Source of the DNA: Cyclobacteriaceae bacterium
Lineage (GTDB): Bacteria; Bacteroidota; Bacteroidia; Cytophagales; Cyclobacteriaceae
Assembly: GCA_947458585.1 (NCBI GenBank)
Contig: CANGYY010000009.1
Span: forward strand, 1-64,000
Direction of reading: 5' to 3'
Length of the DNA stretch: 64,000 bases
A model generated the notes under the pieces. The model was given only the letters and a program-made list of their open reading frames with translations, did not search any database and was not told the DNA's origin. Of the stretch, positions 22,745 through 32,628 are shown piece after piece (positions within the stretch are counted from its first letter, which is position 1; the number at the start of each line of letters is the position of its first letter). The position numbers and the translations under genes are program-made.

Positions 22745-23884
22745 TTAGAAATTAAAGAGTGCGAAAATCTCCTCGCGAACTCCTTTGTTGATCACTACCG
22801 CCAAAATCAAGGAAACAATCAATCCAGCCATCGCCTTGTACATGTCTTTTCTGGCCAGTCGGAAGGCTCTTATCAACCAAGCTCCTCGATTTTTAGCTTT
22901 TCCATGTTTGCCCAAGGCAATCGCAAATTCCCGGCCAGCAAGCAAGCCAATAAACACCCAGGTGGTACTCATCGGTACATTGTTGTACATCTTGAAGTAG
23001 AACAAAATCACCGCATAGACCAAATCAACCAAGGTAGCTGCGCGCACATCGGCTACATTGGTTTTTTCATTGATGATGTCCTGGATTTTATCACCTTTCA
23101 GGTAAAAAATCAGTCCAAGTCCCAAGAATACAAAGCCCGTATAAACGATAAATTCGAAGGTGTCTAATTGTCTAGGAAGGAATACTGCAATGTTGGCAGC
23201 GTCTTGCATAATCCACACTGCCCAAAGTGTCCCGGATGTAATCCACTGCAAAACCATCCAATAGGAACGAGCCTCGCCTTTTAGGTAATTTTTGACAAAG
23301 CGCTCTAGCAAAAACCATACAAAAATAGCCAAGACAAATGCCAGCACATAGCCAAAAAAGCTTTTGGACATTACCGAAACAATGGTGCCTGCCTTGTAGG
23401 TAAATACATTCAGCAACAAGAAGGTGGTAGATACTGGCCATCTCATCCGCGTCATGATTAACAAGACAATAGGTGCTGCCAATTGTAGAAAGACAAAACT
23501 TTCAGGTGCTTTTTCTAAACCAGGGGTGCTCAGTAGCTGGAAGGAAACGTCCCCATTGAAGACGAACCAACTGTAGGTGATGGTAACTACCCAAATCAAC
23601 CCAATAAAAATCCACAACCAATACCATTTAATTTTTTGATTGGAAACAATAAATGTCCCGATGGTCTGAATACTGTCATTGGCTATGGCAGAATAGGCCG
23701 CTAGAGCAAACCCAAACCACATCGCAGCATAGGTATATTCGGTGATTATCCCAGCAATGGAGATAAGAACCAAGATGATGATTAAAAAGGGACGTTCGGC
23801 CTTGGCTAATTCAAAAATCCTATAGGTTTTTTTGGAAAGATTTTCCTGATTAATATTTTGATCAATCAGCTTTTGCTTGGCCAT
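22745..23884 (-). CDS. PiT-like inorganic phosphate transporter family protein
   Basis: ANDSIQTIGTFI and MSTTWVFIGLLAGREFAIAL PiT-type motifs, multiple TM. ATG at 23884 preferred. Confidence 0.75.
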   Translation of the reverse strand: MAKQKLIDQNINQENLSKKTYRIFELAKAERPFLIIILVLISIAGIITEYTYAAMWFGFALAAYSAIANDSIQTIGTFIVSNQKIKWYWLWIFIGLIWVVTITYSWFVFNGDVSFQLLSTPGLEKAPESFVFLQLAAPIVLLIMTRMRWPVSTTFLLLNVFTYKAGTIVSVMSKSFFGYVLAFVLAIFVWFLLERFVKNYLKGEARSYWMVLQWITSGTLWAVWIMQDAANIAVFLPRQLDTFEFIVYTGFVFLGLGLIFYLKGDKIQDIINEKTNVADVRAATLVDLVYAVILFYFKMYNNVPMSTTWVFIGLLAGREFAIALGKHGKAKNRGAWLIRAFRLARKDMYKAMAGLIVSLILAVVINKGVREEIFALFNF

Positions 23885-23983
23885 GGGAGGGATAGAGATG
23901 AACTGGGTCCAAAAATAAATAAGATATTCCGCAACACGTGTTATTAAATTGTTAAAAGAAAGAAAAACTATCCCCAAATACAG

Positions 23984-23999
23984 AAGTCAAAATTGACTT
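23984..23999. promoter_or_regulatory. Inverted repeat AAGTCAA-AA-TTGACTT in the divergent region between two phosphate transporter genes; AACACGTGTT palindrome at 23933-23942
   Basis: Read directly from sequence; function inferred from position. Confidence 0.5.
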
Positions 24000-24102
24000 T
24001 AGGGAAAAAAAGACAATTTTTGTACCGCATTCTAGTTAGCATTTACCGATTTAAAGATGCGCTATTGGACAATTTGGAAGGATTGTCCCCGTCGATACAA
24101 AA

Positions 24103-25215
24103 ATGGAAAGCTTGGAAAAGCAGGAAGGTCCTGCTAAAGGTAATTTTTTTCAATACGCGCAGGTATTCTTTGCCTTGCTACTCTTCATTTTTGCCATTGA
24201 TCTCCTCACAGTTGGCATTGGAAATATCAATGGAGGCATCGCATTAGAAATTCTAAACGCGACCAAAAATCCATTCATCAGCTTGTTTATTGGCTTATTG
24301 GTAACCGCCTTGATCCAAAGTAGCTCGACAGTCACTGCTAGCGTCGTGGCAATTGTGGCTTCGGGAAATCTTACCCTACAGCAAGCCGTTCCCATTGTCC
24401 TAGGGGCCAACATCGGCACTACGCTTACCTCCACCCTGGTATCCTTGTCTTATTTGATGAATAAAAAGGAATTTCGACGGGCGCTATCCGCCGGGATTTC
24501 TCATGACATTTTCAATATTCTTACAGTCATTCTGTTATTGCCCCTTGAAATTTACTTTGGATTTCTTTCCAATACTGCAAGCCATATTGCAGGCTGGTTT
24601 GCCTCAGACAATTCATTTGATGGCCCCATTGTTTACAACCGGATGTTTACACGTTCCTGGACCGAATGGGTAGTAGCCCAGATCAACCAACCTGTGGCAT
24701 CCATGATCCTGTCAGTTGTCCTTGTGTTTTTAGCGATCAAAGTATTGTCTACTGCCATGTACAAATCCTTTATCAAAAATACTTTTCAGGACATCAACAA
24801 AGTCATTTTCCAAAAAACTGGGCTTGCGTTTTTTTACGGACTTTTCTTTACAGCAGCGGTACAGTCCAGTACCGTGACCACGTCCCTCGTAGTACCACTT
24901 GTGGCTAGCAAAAAAGTTACTCTAAGCAGGGTTTTTCCTTTCATCATTGGAGCAAATATTGGCACCACCATGACAGCAGTCATTGCTTCCATTTACAAAC
25001 CAGAAGCAGCCATTGCGCTGGCTTTAGTCCATGTTTTATTCAATAGTTTGGGCGCCTTGATTTTTCTGCCCATTTCAGGAATTCGGAAAATCCCAGTTTG
25101 GATTGCCAACTTCATGGGTAAAATTTCTGTCAAGTACAGGATAGTCGTTTTTGCTTACATCCTACTGACCTTTTTCATCATCCCTTTTCTACTGATTTAC
25201 TTTACCAAAGGCTAA
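24103..25215 (+). CDS. Na/Pi cotransporter family protein
   Basis: Paired QSSSTVTAS and QSSTVTTSLVVPL repeats with GANIGTTLTS/GANIGTTMTA. Confidence 0.92.
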   Translation: MESLEKQEGPAKGNFFQYAQVFFALLLFIFAIDLLTVGIGNINGGIALEILNATKNPFISLFIGLLVTALIQSSSTVTASVVAIVASGNLTLQQAVPIVLGANIGTTLTSTLVSLSYLMNKKEFRRALSAGISHDIFNILTVILLLPLEIYFGFLSNTASHIAGWFASDNSFDGPIVYNRMFTRSWTEWVVAQINQPVASMILSVVLVFLAIKVLSTAMYKSFIKNTFQDINKVIFQKTGLAFFYGLFFTAAVQSSTVTTSLVVPLVASKKVTLSRVFPFIIGANIGTTMTAVIASIYKPEAAIALALVHVLFNSLGALIFLPISGIRKIPVWIANFMGKISVKYRIVVFAYILLTFFIIPFLLIYFTKG

Positions 25216-25874
25216 GCTTTTTCACTTCTCCATGCATCCATTAGGGATTTGGCAGCGCTTGTACCCAAGCGATCCGCTCCTGCTTGGATTAAGGCCAATG
25301 CTTGCTCTAAGGTTTTTATTCCCCCGCTTGCTTTGATTCCAACGGTAGAGGGAAGTACTTGCCGCATCAAAGTGATGTCTTCTACCTTAGCTCCAGAAGG
25401 GGCATATCCAGTGGAGGTTTTGACAAAGTCTGCACCTGCATCTTGACAGATCAAACAGGCTTCCTGGATTTGTGCTGGACTTAGGTAGGCAGTTTCAATG
25501 ATTACTTTCAGAATCTTTTCGGAGGCATGAGCCACTTTGGCCAGCTGGGCCAACTCAATTTTTGGCCAAGACATCCCCGAGTGGAAGGCAGTTTGGGACC
25601 AAACCACATCCAATTCATCGGCTCCTGCTTCAAGGACAGTATGCGCCTCTGCTACCTTGGCAGCTGTGGTTTCATACCCAAATGGAAAACCGATCACCGT
25701 CACCACTTGAATATCGGTTTCGCTTACCTCCCGCTTTACTTTCTTCACCCAAAAGGGCGGAACACAAATCCCAATAAATTGCTCAGCAATCGCATCCGCT
25801 ATCAAAAGATCAATTTCTCGATCTGTGACCGTGGGCTTGAGCAAGGTAGATTCTAGATATCGATTTAGTTTCAT
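25212..25874 (-). CDS. deoC: Deoxyribose-phosphate aldolase
   Basis: VIGFPFGYETTAAKVAEA, DFVKTSTGYAPSGAKVEDI, VGIKASGGIKTLEQA. Confidence 0.95.
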   Translation of the reverse strand: MKLNRYLESTLLKPTVTDREIDLLIADAIAEQFIGICVPPFWVKKVKREVSETDIQVVTVIGFPFGYETTAAKVAEAHTVLEAGADELDVVWSQTAFHSGMSWPKIELAQLAKVAHASEKILKVIIETAYLSPAQIQEACLICQDAGADFVKTSTGYAPSGAKVEDITLMRQVLPSTVGIKASGGIKTLEQALALIQAGADRLGTSAAKSLMDAWRSEKA

Positions 25875-25883
25875 TTATCTTGA

Positions 25884-27092
25884 TTAAGAAGCGTCACTCA
25901 CGTAATCGCTCAGGTACATAAATTCCAAGGTCAAATCGCCATCTCTTGCAATAGTGGCCTTTTCTAAAATTGGTGAAATTTCTTTCCCCAGTTCTGGGAT
26001 GACCCATTCCCGAAGCTGTCGAGCAAACTCAGCCGAAGACTCCCTAGGAAGCTCACAAGGCAAATTATCGATGGCCATCACTGAAATACTATCCTGCTTG
26101 CCAAAAGCCGGTAGTTCTTTTGCTGTGCCGCGATCTACATCGTATACAGGTTCTAGGATAGTAGAGGCTCTTCGCGTAGTGGGAATAGATCCATCCAAAT
26201 CACAAGTAATGTCGGCAATTACCGAAATCGTAAAATCGGGAGTTTGGATAGCGGGCAACTCAAACAAACGAGGAGCTATGGGATCCCAGTAGGCTGCTGC
26301 AATTAAGATTTCTCCCGCTTTTGCAAAGGGCAAGAAATGACTTTCATAGGCTTCGGGATGGGCATAAAAATCAGCCTGATCGTATCCTCCATCCAATTTT
26401 CTTCGCAAATAATCGGAGGAGGAAAGGCAAACAAATACAGGTTCATCAAAGTCGGTACTTAGGAATTCCTGGGGCTCCACCTCTCGTAATCCCAAGATGG
26501 TCAAGATCTCCAAAACCCCTTTCCCTACTCTTCCTCTTCCAGTCACAATGATTTTTATGGGAGGAAGGACGACTTTCTTCAATTCTACTTTTAAATCTTC
26601 CAGGTCTCTGCAGGCTATGGCTCTTTTAATCTCAAAAAGGCCCGTCTTCATGCCATAGGTCCAAAACGCATTGTAGGCCCCTACAATTCCTGCCCATCGC
26701 CCAAAGGCTACTACCCGCTCCCCGGCTGGGTTCTTCAAGAGCTCATAGTCAATTAATCGAATGGATTTAGCCAGAATGGATTGCAATAAGGCCTTATTTT
26801 TAGGTTGTTTTTTGATGGTATGGGAAAAGAAAAAATAGGTCTTACCTGGAATCAATTGGGTAATTGGGACTTCTTTCACTCCAAATAAAACATCCGCTTC
26901 TACTAAGTCCGTTACCACTTCTATCCCTTGCTCTACATATTCTTCATCTGTGAAACACCGGAATTCGCTTTTTTCTACACAAATGGAAAGGTTATTTCCA
27001 AAGGTTTTTTGAATTTCACGAAGAAGGGCAGGGGTAAATGGACTGCGGTGATCTGCAGGGATTTTTCCTTCTTGGATGATTCCAATTTTCAT
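25884..27092 (-). CDS. Saccharopine dehydrogenase (lysine-forming)/alanine dehydrogenase-like oxidoreductase
   Basis: MKIGIIQEGKIPADHRSPFTPALLREI; IIVTGRGRVGKGVLEIL; VIADITCDLDGSIPTTRRAS. ATG at 27092 preferred. Confidence 0.78.
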   Translation of the reverse strand: MKIGIIQEGKIPADHRSPFTPALLREIQKTFGNNLSICVEKSEFRCFTDEEYVEQGIEVVTDLVEADVLFGVKEVPITQLIPGKTYFFFSHTIKKQPKNKALLQSILAKSIRLIDYELLKNPAGERVVAFGRWAGIVGAYNAFWTYGMKTGLFEIKRAIACRDLEDLKVELKKVVLPPIKIIVTGRGRVGKGVLEILTILGLREVEPQEFLSTDFDEPVFVCLSSSDYLRRKLDGGYDQADFYAHPEAYESHFLPFAKAGEILIAAAYWDPIAPRLFELPAIQTPDFTISVIADITCDLDGSIPTTRRASTILEPVYDVDRGTAKELPAFGKQDSISVMAIDNLPCELPRESSAEFARQLREWVIPELGKEISPILEKATIARDGDLTLEFMYLSDYVSDAS

Positions 27093-27245
27093 AAAAAAGT
27101 CATTTGGGTGAATTGATTCTGACAAGCTGGCCCATATTCGTACATCCCAAAAACACTACCTTAACAAGGGGGCATTGTACTAACAAGTTAGAAAGAATTT
27201 TGAAGTCAAGGGTCTCTTCCCTTTCAAAAAAGATGTTGAGCCAAA

Positions 27246-27275
27246 ACAAAAAAGGGGCTTTGAGCCCCTTTTTTT
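27246..27275 (-). terminator. Rho-independent terminator after the FKBP genes
   Basis: AAAAAAGGGGCT-ttg-AGCCCCTTTTTTT. Confidence 0.88.
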
Positions 27276-27825
27276 AATCTATTCCTAAGAAATCTACTTG
27301 GAAAATCAAGACCGAATTCTCTGGTATTTTATCGTTGTTTTTCTGATTGCTGTAACCATAAGGCGAGGGAATAATGATCGTCGCCTTAGAAGTAGGTCGA
27401 AGTCGCTTGAATCCAATATCCCATCCTGTAATTACCGTGGCGCCTCCTACGACAAAGCTAAGCGGAGCATAGACTCTTCCCTCCACAAAAATGTTTTTTA
27501 GCCGAGCTACATTCTCGTAAGAAGTGTCAAACACTGTTCCGGTAGTCATCAACTTTCCAATGTAATCCGTATACACGACCGTATTGTTAGTTGGGCGAGA
27601 GCCCTTCCCTTCTTTTTGAACAATTACCACCACTCCACTTGGATCATGGATACGATAGATGCTATCTATTTTGGCCGTGTCCAAATACGCAGCAATTTTC
27701 TTTCGGTCAATCGCCAAGTTGCCTTCGAAATCATAGGCAGGGCCCTGGTTAAATGGGTTAGGGGTCTCGCAAGCACTTAGGCCCACTAGAGCAAAAAGAA
27801 AGAATACTAGAAGGTGACGCATCAT
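27274..27825 (-). CDS. FKBP-type peptidyl-prolyl isomerase lipoprotein
   Basis: Lipobox LVGLSAC, YTDYIGKLMTTGTVFDTS, GGATVITGWDIGFKRL. Confidence 0.9.
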   Translation of the reverse strand: MMRHLLVFFLFALVGLSACETPNPFNQGPAYDFEGNLAIDRKKIAAYLDTAKIDSIYRIHDPSGVVVIVQKEGKGSRPTNNTVVYTDYIGKLMTTGTVFDTSYENVARLKNIFVEGRVYAPLSFVVGGATVITGWDIGFKRLRPTSKATIIIPSPYGYSNQKNNDKIPENSVLIFQVDFLGID

Positions 27826-28382
27826 GGATTTAAATTCGGGCCTTTTTTAACCTGTACAAGCTCAAGTTCAAAAATCAATGGAGAATTTGCAGGAATACCT
27901 CCACTTGCCTGGCTACCATACCCAAGTCGGGAAGGGAAAATTACAGTTGCCTTTTCGCCAGCATGCATCATAGATAAGGCAAATTCAAATCCAGTGATGG
28001 TAAATCCATAGCCAACGGCATAGCGAAGCGGTTGATACTTTCTTCCTGAATTGAAAATCCCATTGTCCCTTGCAACCTGCTCGATAGAGGTATCAAAGAT
28101 TTTCTTGTCAAGGGTTTTTCCAACGTAATTAACAGAGACCGTATCCCCTTTCAATAAGTTGTTTCGGGTTTCTTTGGTAGAAACTTGCCAGAACATATAA
28201 AACCCTTCAATCGGCTCACTGTATTCTTTCACGCTAGCAATGGGATTTTCTTGAAGAAATTTTTGAATAGCTTCCTTATCCCGCTCCAAGATGACTTCTT
28301 GCGTTTGATCAGAATCCACACAGGATAGCAGAGAAAGTGCTCCAACAAGCAAGGCCAATGCGGCAAATAGTCTGGATTTCAT
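27822..28382 (-). CDS. FKBP-type peptidyl-prolyl isomerase lipoprotein
   Basis: Lipobox LSLLSC, VNYVGKTLDKKIFDTS, FPSRLGYGSQASGGIPANSPLIFELELV; 4-nt overlap with the next gene. Confidence 0.92.
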   Translation of the reverse strand: MKSRLFAALALLVGALSLLSCVDSDQTQEVILERDKEAIQKFLQENPIASVKEYSEPIEGFYMFWQVSTKETRNNLLKGDTVSVNYVGKTLDKKIFDTSIEQVARDNGIFNSGRKYQPLRYAVGYGFTITGFEFALSMMHAGEKATVIFPSRLGYGSQASGGIPANSPLIFELELVQVKKGPNLNP

Positions 28383-28408
28383 AGGTTCTGGATTTATTTG
28401 TTTATTCC

Positions 28409-29335
28409 TTATTTCTGCGAGTTTGTTACTTCTACGTCAAATACAAGAATAGAGTTGGCTGGAATCAATTCACCAGCGCCACTTTCTCCATAACCAAGCG
28501 GAGAAGGAATGATCAACTTGGCTTTGGAACCTTTTTTCAATAGCATCAAGCCCTCATCCCATCCTGGGATTACTTGACCTATGCCTACATTCACTGGAAG
28601 TGGCTCATAAGGACGTGCTTCGTCAAATTGATTATTTGCCTTTGCAACTTCTGGCCAAGAAGTATCAAACAGGGCACCACCAAGTAAATATCCCGCATAA
28701 TTCACATACAAAGTAGTTCCAGGAGTAGTCGGCTCACCTGTTCCTTCTTTTTCAATCACGTAGTACAAACCGCTTTGGGTCTTCTGCGCTTTCAAGTTAT
28801 TTTTAGTTAAGAAGGCTTCGATGGTTTTTGACTCTTCCACAAGAAGTGCTTTTGCACGTTCCGCTGCTTTTTCCTGTTCTTTTTGCATGGCCTCTTCGTA
28901 AAAAGTCTGCATTTGAGCTTCTGTCTTCACTTCGTATGCACCAAGTCTCACTTTGATCACGTCATCCTCTTTAATTGGGGAAGGCTGATTGCCACTGAAA
29001 ATGATTTTAGCGGCAGCTTCGAAGGTGATTGAATCTCCTTTTCTCAAACTCAAAAAGATCTCATCCATACCATTCTGAGCTTTGATGGTGTCGTTTGCCA
29101 TCAAATATCCTGGAAATGGCTCTTTCAAAGTACTGTAAATCACAGAGTCGGCCTGGGTTAAAATTTCCAGATTGTACAATAGAAAATCACCATTTGTAGG
29201 CTTATCAGTGCCTTCCTTGATGTAGGTAAATTCGATAGCGTCCTTTTCAGTCACCTTTGTTTTTTGGCAAGAAGAAAGCGTGCTTACCCCAGTTACAAGG
29301 GCAAATAGTAGTACTAGGGATTTGTAATTTTTCAT
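28409..29335 (-). CDS. FKBP-type peptidyl-prolyl isomerase lipoprotein with an additional degenerate N-terminal FKBP-like domain
   Basis: Lipobox STLSSC; C-terminal LYVNYAGYLLGGALFDTS...IPANSILVFDVEV; N-terminal half has an FKBP-like pattern. Confidence 0.9.
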   Translation of the reverse strand: MKNYKSLVLLFALVTGVSTLSSCQKTKVTEKDAIEFTYIKEGTDKPTNGDFLLYNLEILTQADSVIYSTLKEPFPGYLMANDTIKAQNGMDEIFLSLRKGDSITFEAAAKIIFSGNQPSPIKEDDVIKVRLGAYEVKTEAQMQTFYEEAMQKEQEKAAERAKALLVEESKTIEAFLTKNNLKAQKTQSGLYYVIEKEGTGEPTTPGTTLYVNYAGYLLGGALFDTSWPEVAKANNQFDEARPYEPLPVNVGIGQVIPGWDEGLMLLKKGSKAKLIIPSPLGYGESGAGELIPANSILVFDVEVTNSQK

Positions 29336-29373
29336 AAACGAATTGGTGAATTTCAATTTTTAAAGTCTTCAGG

Positions 29374-30408
29374 TTAGGAATTAGATACTGCTTGGGAATG
29401 AAAAAGGGCTTCTTGATACTCTTGAACTAGGGATTCAAAGCGTGCTACCGTTTTTTTCAAACTTATGGAAGACTTTCCTCCAGCAGCATTTTTATGTCCC
29501 CCTCCTCCAAAATGAGCAGCGGCAAACTTATTCACCGCCACATCCACACTGGAACGAAAAGATATTTTAATGCCATCTTCTCGTTCAGAAAACAAAGCGG
29601 CTAACTTCACTCCATCCAAAGATAAGGCATAATTCACCAAACCTTCGGTGTCTCCGGTCTGGCTTTGATATTTTTTAAGATCTTTTTTACTAATCACGAA
29701 ATAGGCGGTATGCAAATCTTCCCGTACTACCAAACGCTTCGTGATGGCAAAACCGATGAATTTGAGTCTATTTAAGGAGTTTGAATCGTAAATCAAGTTG
29801 GCAATTTCCGTGGCATTGGCTCCAGCTTCCAGCAGTTCCGCTACAACTAAGTGCACATTTTTGGTAGTGTTGGGGTGGCGAAATCCCCCCGTATCAGTCA
29901 AAATCCCCGCATAAAGACAAGCCGCAATGTGCTTATCAATCAATTCTTTGTCACCAAGAGACACGATCAATTCATAGACAAGCTCGCAGGTAGCTGCTGC
30001 CTGGGTACTCCACAACCTGTGGTGTGCAAAATCTTCAGGATCTTGGTGGTGATCAATGTTGACGATGAAGGCATTTGATTGGCGAATTATTTCTCCCAAT
30101 TCATTTACCCGATTCAGTACCGAAAAATCCAAACAAAAAATCAATTCGGCTTTTTCTAGTTTGACGAGCGCCTTTTTTCGATCTGCATCCTTTGAGAAAT
30201 CCAATACGGCATCGTTGCCCTTCATCCAGGTCAAAAAATAAGGATAGTCGGATGGGGTAATTACCGTGACCTCGTGCCCCTTCTTCAGTAGGTAGTTAGA
30301 AAGCCCCAAAGAAGAGCCTAAGGCATCTGCATCAGGCTTCACGTGGGTGGTAATGACGATTTTCCTAGGTGAGGAAAGTTTTTGAATAAACGTACCTAAA
30401 GCTTCCAT
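29374..30408 (-). CDS. DHH family phosphoesterase (NrnA-like oligoribonuclease/pAp phosphatase)
   Basis: ITTHVKPDADALGSSLGL, NIDHHQDPEDF, GGGGHKNAAGG. Confidence 0.92.
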   Translation of the reverse strand: MEALGTFIQKLSSPRKIVITTHVKPDADALGSSLGLSNYLLKKGHEVTVITPSDYPYFLTWMKGNDAVLDFSKDADRKKALVKLEKAELIFCLDFSVLNRVNELGEIIRQSNAFIVNIDHHQDPEDFAHHRLWSTQAAATCELVYELIVSLGDKELIDKHIAACLYAGILTDTGGFRHPNTTKNVHLVVAELLEAGANATEIANLIYDSNSLNRLKFIGFAITKRLVVREDLHTAYFVISKKDLKKYQSQTGDTEGLVNYALSLDGVKLAALFSEREDGIKISFRSSVDVAVNKFAAAHFGGGGHKNAAGGKSSISLKKTVARFESLVQEYQEALFHSQAVSNS

Positions 30409-30593
30409 TAATTTGATTCAGCTGCACATTTGGCTCCGGAGGCTGCAAAGGTCAGCAAATTTTAATCAATTCCCAAAGCATCAAATTTACTGATACTGAA
30501 GCATCTAGGATAGAATTCTAGATCTTCCATCTAAATATGAATCAAAAAGCGCTAATTTTGCAGCCGAAATAAACCAATGAAACTCCAAATCCC

Positions 30594-31016
30594 ATGGCAG
30601 GAAACAGAACATTCACCATGATTAAGCCAGATGCTTTCCTAGCAGGCAACTCAGGTGCAATCTTGAAAATGATTGAAGAAGCAGGTTTTAAAATCGTTGC
30701 TTTGAAGGCTACCCAACTTACTCCGGAACTAGCAGGAAAATTTTATGAAGTACACAGCGAAAGACCTTTCTACAAGGACCTTTGCAACTACATGTCTTCT
30801 GGGCCAATTTTTGCCGCTATCCTAGAAAAAAACAATGCTGTGGAAGATTTCCGTACCCTAATCGGCGCTACGAACCCAGCCAATGCAGCAGATGGCACTA
30901 TCCGCAAAATCTTTGCTAAATCCATCGAGGCAAATGCAGTGCACGGATCTGACTCAGACGAAAATGCAGCCATTGAAGGCAGCTTCTTCTTCAACCAATA
31001 CGAGCGAGTACTTTAA
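30594..31016 (+). CDS. ndk: Nucleoside diphosphate kinase
   Basis: [32 protein letters not shown] active-site His. Confidence 0.96.
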   Translation: MAGNRTFTMIKPDAFLAGNSGAILKMIEEAGFKIVALKATQLTPELAGKFYEVHSERPFYKDLCNYMSSGPIFAAILEKNNAVEDFRTLIGATNPANAADGTIRKIFAKSIEANAVHGSDSDENAAIEGSFFFNQYERVL

Positions 31017-31034
31017 TCCACCCCTTAAAAATCG

Positions 31035-31066
31035 AAAGAGCGGCCAATTAGGTCGCTCTTTTTTTA
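31035..31066. terminator. Terminator between convergent ndk and the desaturase gene
   Basis: AAAGAGCGGCC-aatta-GGTCGCTCTTTTTTT (one mismatch). Confidence 0.85.
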
Positions 31067-31076
31067 TTGATAAGAT

Positions 31077-32549
31077 TTACTTTTTCAAATCGGGGATTTC
31101 TTCCGACATGATCTTGGCAGAAAGTAAGGCCAAAGGAATCCCTCCCCCTGGATGCACCGATCCTCCACAGAAATATAGATTTTTGAGTTGGGAGGAAACA
31201 TTTGGATGCCTCAAAAAAGCAGCGAATCGCGTATTGGAGCTATTGCCATACAAGGCTCCATGCGCAGAAGAAGTCTTGAATTCAATGCTTCTGGGATCCA
31301 ACACTTCCTCAAAGGCGATCAATTTCTCTATATCTGCATGCAGCAATCGGCTCAACTTGGCAAGAACATCCTTCCTGGCCTTGGCAATCAGCTGATCCCA
31401 ATCTTGTCCCTGGTTGTTGGGCACATTGATCATCGTAAACCAGTTCATACCCCCCGAAGGCGCATCGTCTGGTTTGGTCACGGAAGTACAATTGATGTAG
31501 ACAGTGGGATCCTCATAGATGGTACCCCGTCTGAAAATATGCGCAAACTCCGTCTCGTAATCTTCTGAAAAAAAGATGTTGTGCATACCAATTTCTTCAA
31601 AAACCTGAGTAATCCCCCAATAAAAAATAAGCGCAGAGCTTGACTTGGGCTGTTCTAGCAATTTTTTAGGCTGAACCTGCTTTTTAAGAATGGTCTTGTA
31701 AGCATTGACCATATCCATGTTATTGACCACAAGATCTGCAGGCACGTTTTCTCCCTTCACCCTGAGCCCGCAAGCACGACCCTTCTCCACCAAAACTTCC
31801 TCTACCGGTGCATTGAAATGGTAACGAACACCCAAAGACAAAGCCAACTGGTACAAACTCATGCTGATGTCGTGCATGCCACGCTTAGGAAAATAAGCTC
31901 CCAGATTAAACTCCAGGTGGGGAATGATGGTCAGCGTCGCTGGAGTCTGGTAAGGATCGGAACCATTGTAGGTTGCATAGCGATTGAAGAGCTGTACCAA
32001 TTTGGAATCTCGCAACAACTTGGTGTTCGAAGCATGCATGGTGGAAAAAAGCCCCAATTTTCCCAAGTTCAAATAGGCTTTCAGTGCTTGTGGGCCTAAC
32101 CAGGTTCCTAACTTTCGAAGGGAACGGTGCATAAATAAGGGGGCAAGGTGCTCGTAAATAAAGGCAGATCGCTTCAACACCTCCCTAATTCCCTGATCAG
32201 AAACGCCAAGCTGAGTGGCTACTTCGGTGGCAAATCGCTCCGGATCTGCCCAAGCCTTCACCTTCTTGCCATCTTCCCAAAAATAATGACAGACCACATC
32301 TAGACGCTCGTATTCAAAGTGCTGCTTTGGATTTTTGCCTGCTAGATGAAATAATTCTTCCACTTGTTCGGGCAGCGTAAACAAGGAAGGCCCAGCATCA
32401 AATCGATACCCCTTCCCTTCAATTGCTGAAAGTTTTCCCCCCGGGTAGGCATTGGCTTCAAATACCTCCACGTCATACCCTTTGACTGCCAAGCGAATGG
32501 AGGAGGCAATGCCAGCAATACCCGAACCAACAACAAGCGCTTTTTTCAT
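31077..32549 (-). CDS. Phytoene desaturase family protein, CrtD-like carotenoid desaturase
   Basis: VVGSGIAGIASSIRLAVKGYDVEVFEANAYPGGKLS; C-terminal GGSVHPGGGIPLALLSAK. Confidence 0.85.
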   Translation of the reverse strand: MKKALVVGSGIAGIASSIRLAVKGYDVEVFEANAYPGGKLSAIEGKGYRFDAGPSLFTLPEQVEELFHLAGKNPKQHFEYERLDVVCHYFWEDGKKVKAWADPERFATEVATQLGVSDQGIREVLKRSAFIYEHLAPLFMHRSLRKLGTWLGPQALKAYLNLGKLGLFSTMHASNTKLLRDSKLVQLFNRYATYNGSDPYQTPATLTIIPHLEFNLGAYFPKRGMHDISMSLYQLALSLGVRYHFNAPVEEVLVEKGRACGLRVKGENVPADLVVNNMDMVNAYKTILKKQVQPKKLLEQPKSSSALIFYWGITQVFEEIGMHNIFFSEDYETEFAHIFRRGTIYEDPTVYINCTSVTKPDDAPSGGMNWFTMINVPNNQGQDWDQLIAKARKDVLAKLSRLLHADIEKLIAFEEVLDPRSIEFKTSSAHGALYGNSSNTRFAAFLRHPNVSSQLKNLYFCGGSVHPGGGIPLALLSAKIMSEEIPDLKK

Positions 32550-32628
32550 GGAACAAAGGAGATGGATATAAATCAGTTTTTCAAGGCAAATTGTTTAGAT
32601 AGTCTTGAAAATTAAAGGTAGAGGGAAT

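Noticed and set aside
22380-22748. 122-aa plus-strand ORF opposite the TadA-like deaminase
   Set aside because: Fully antisense to a CDS with clear zinc deaminase motifs.
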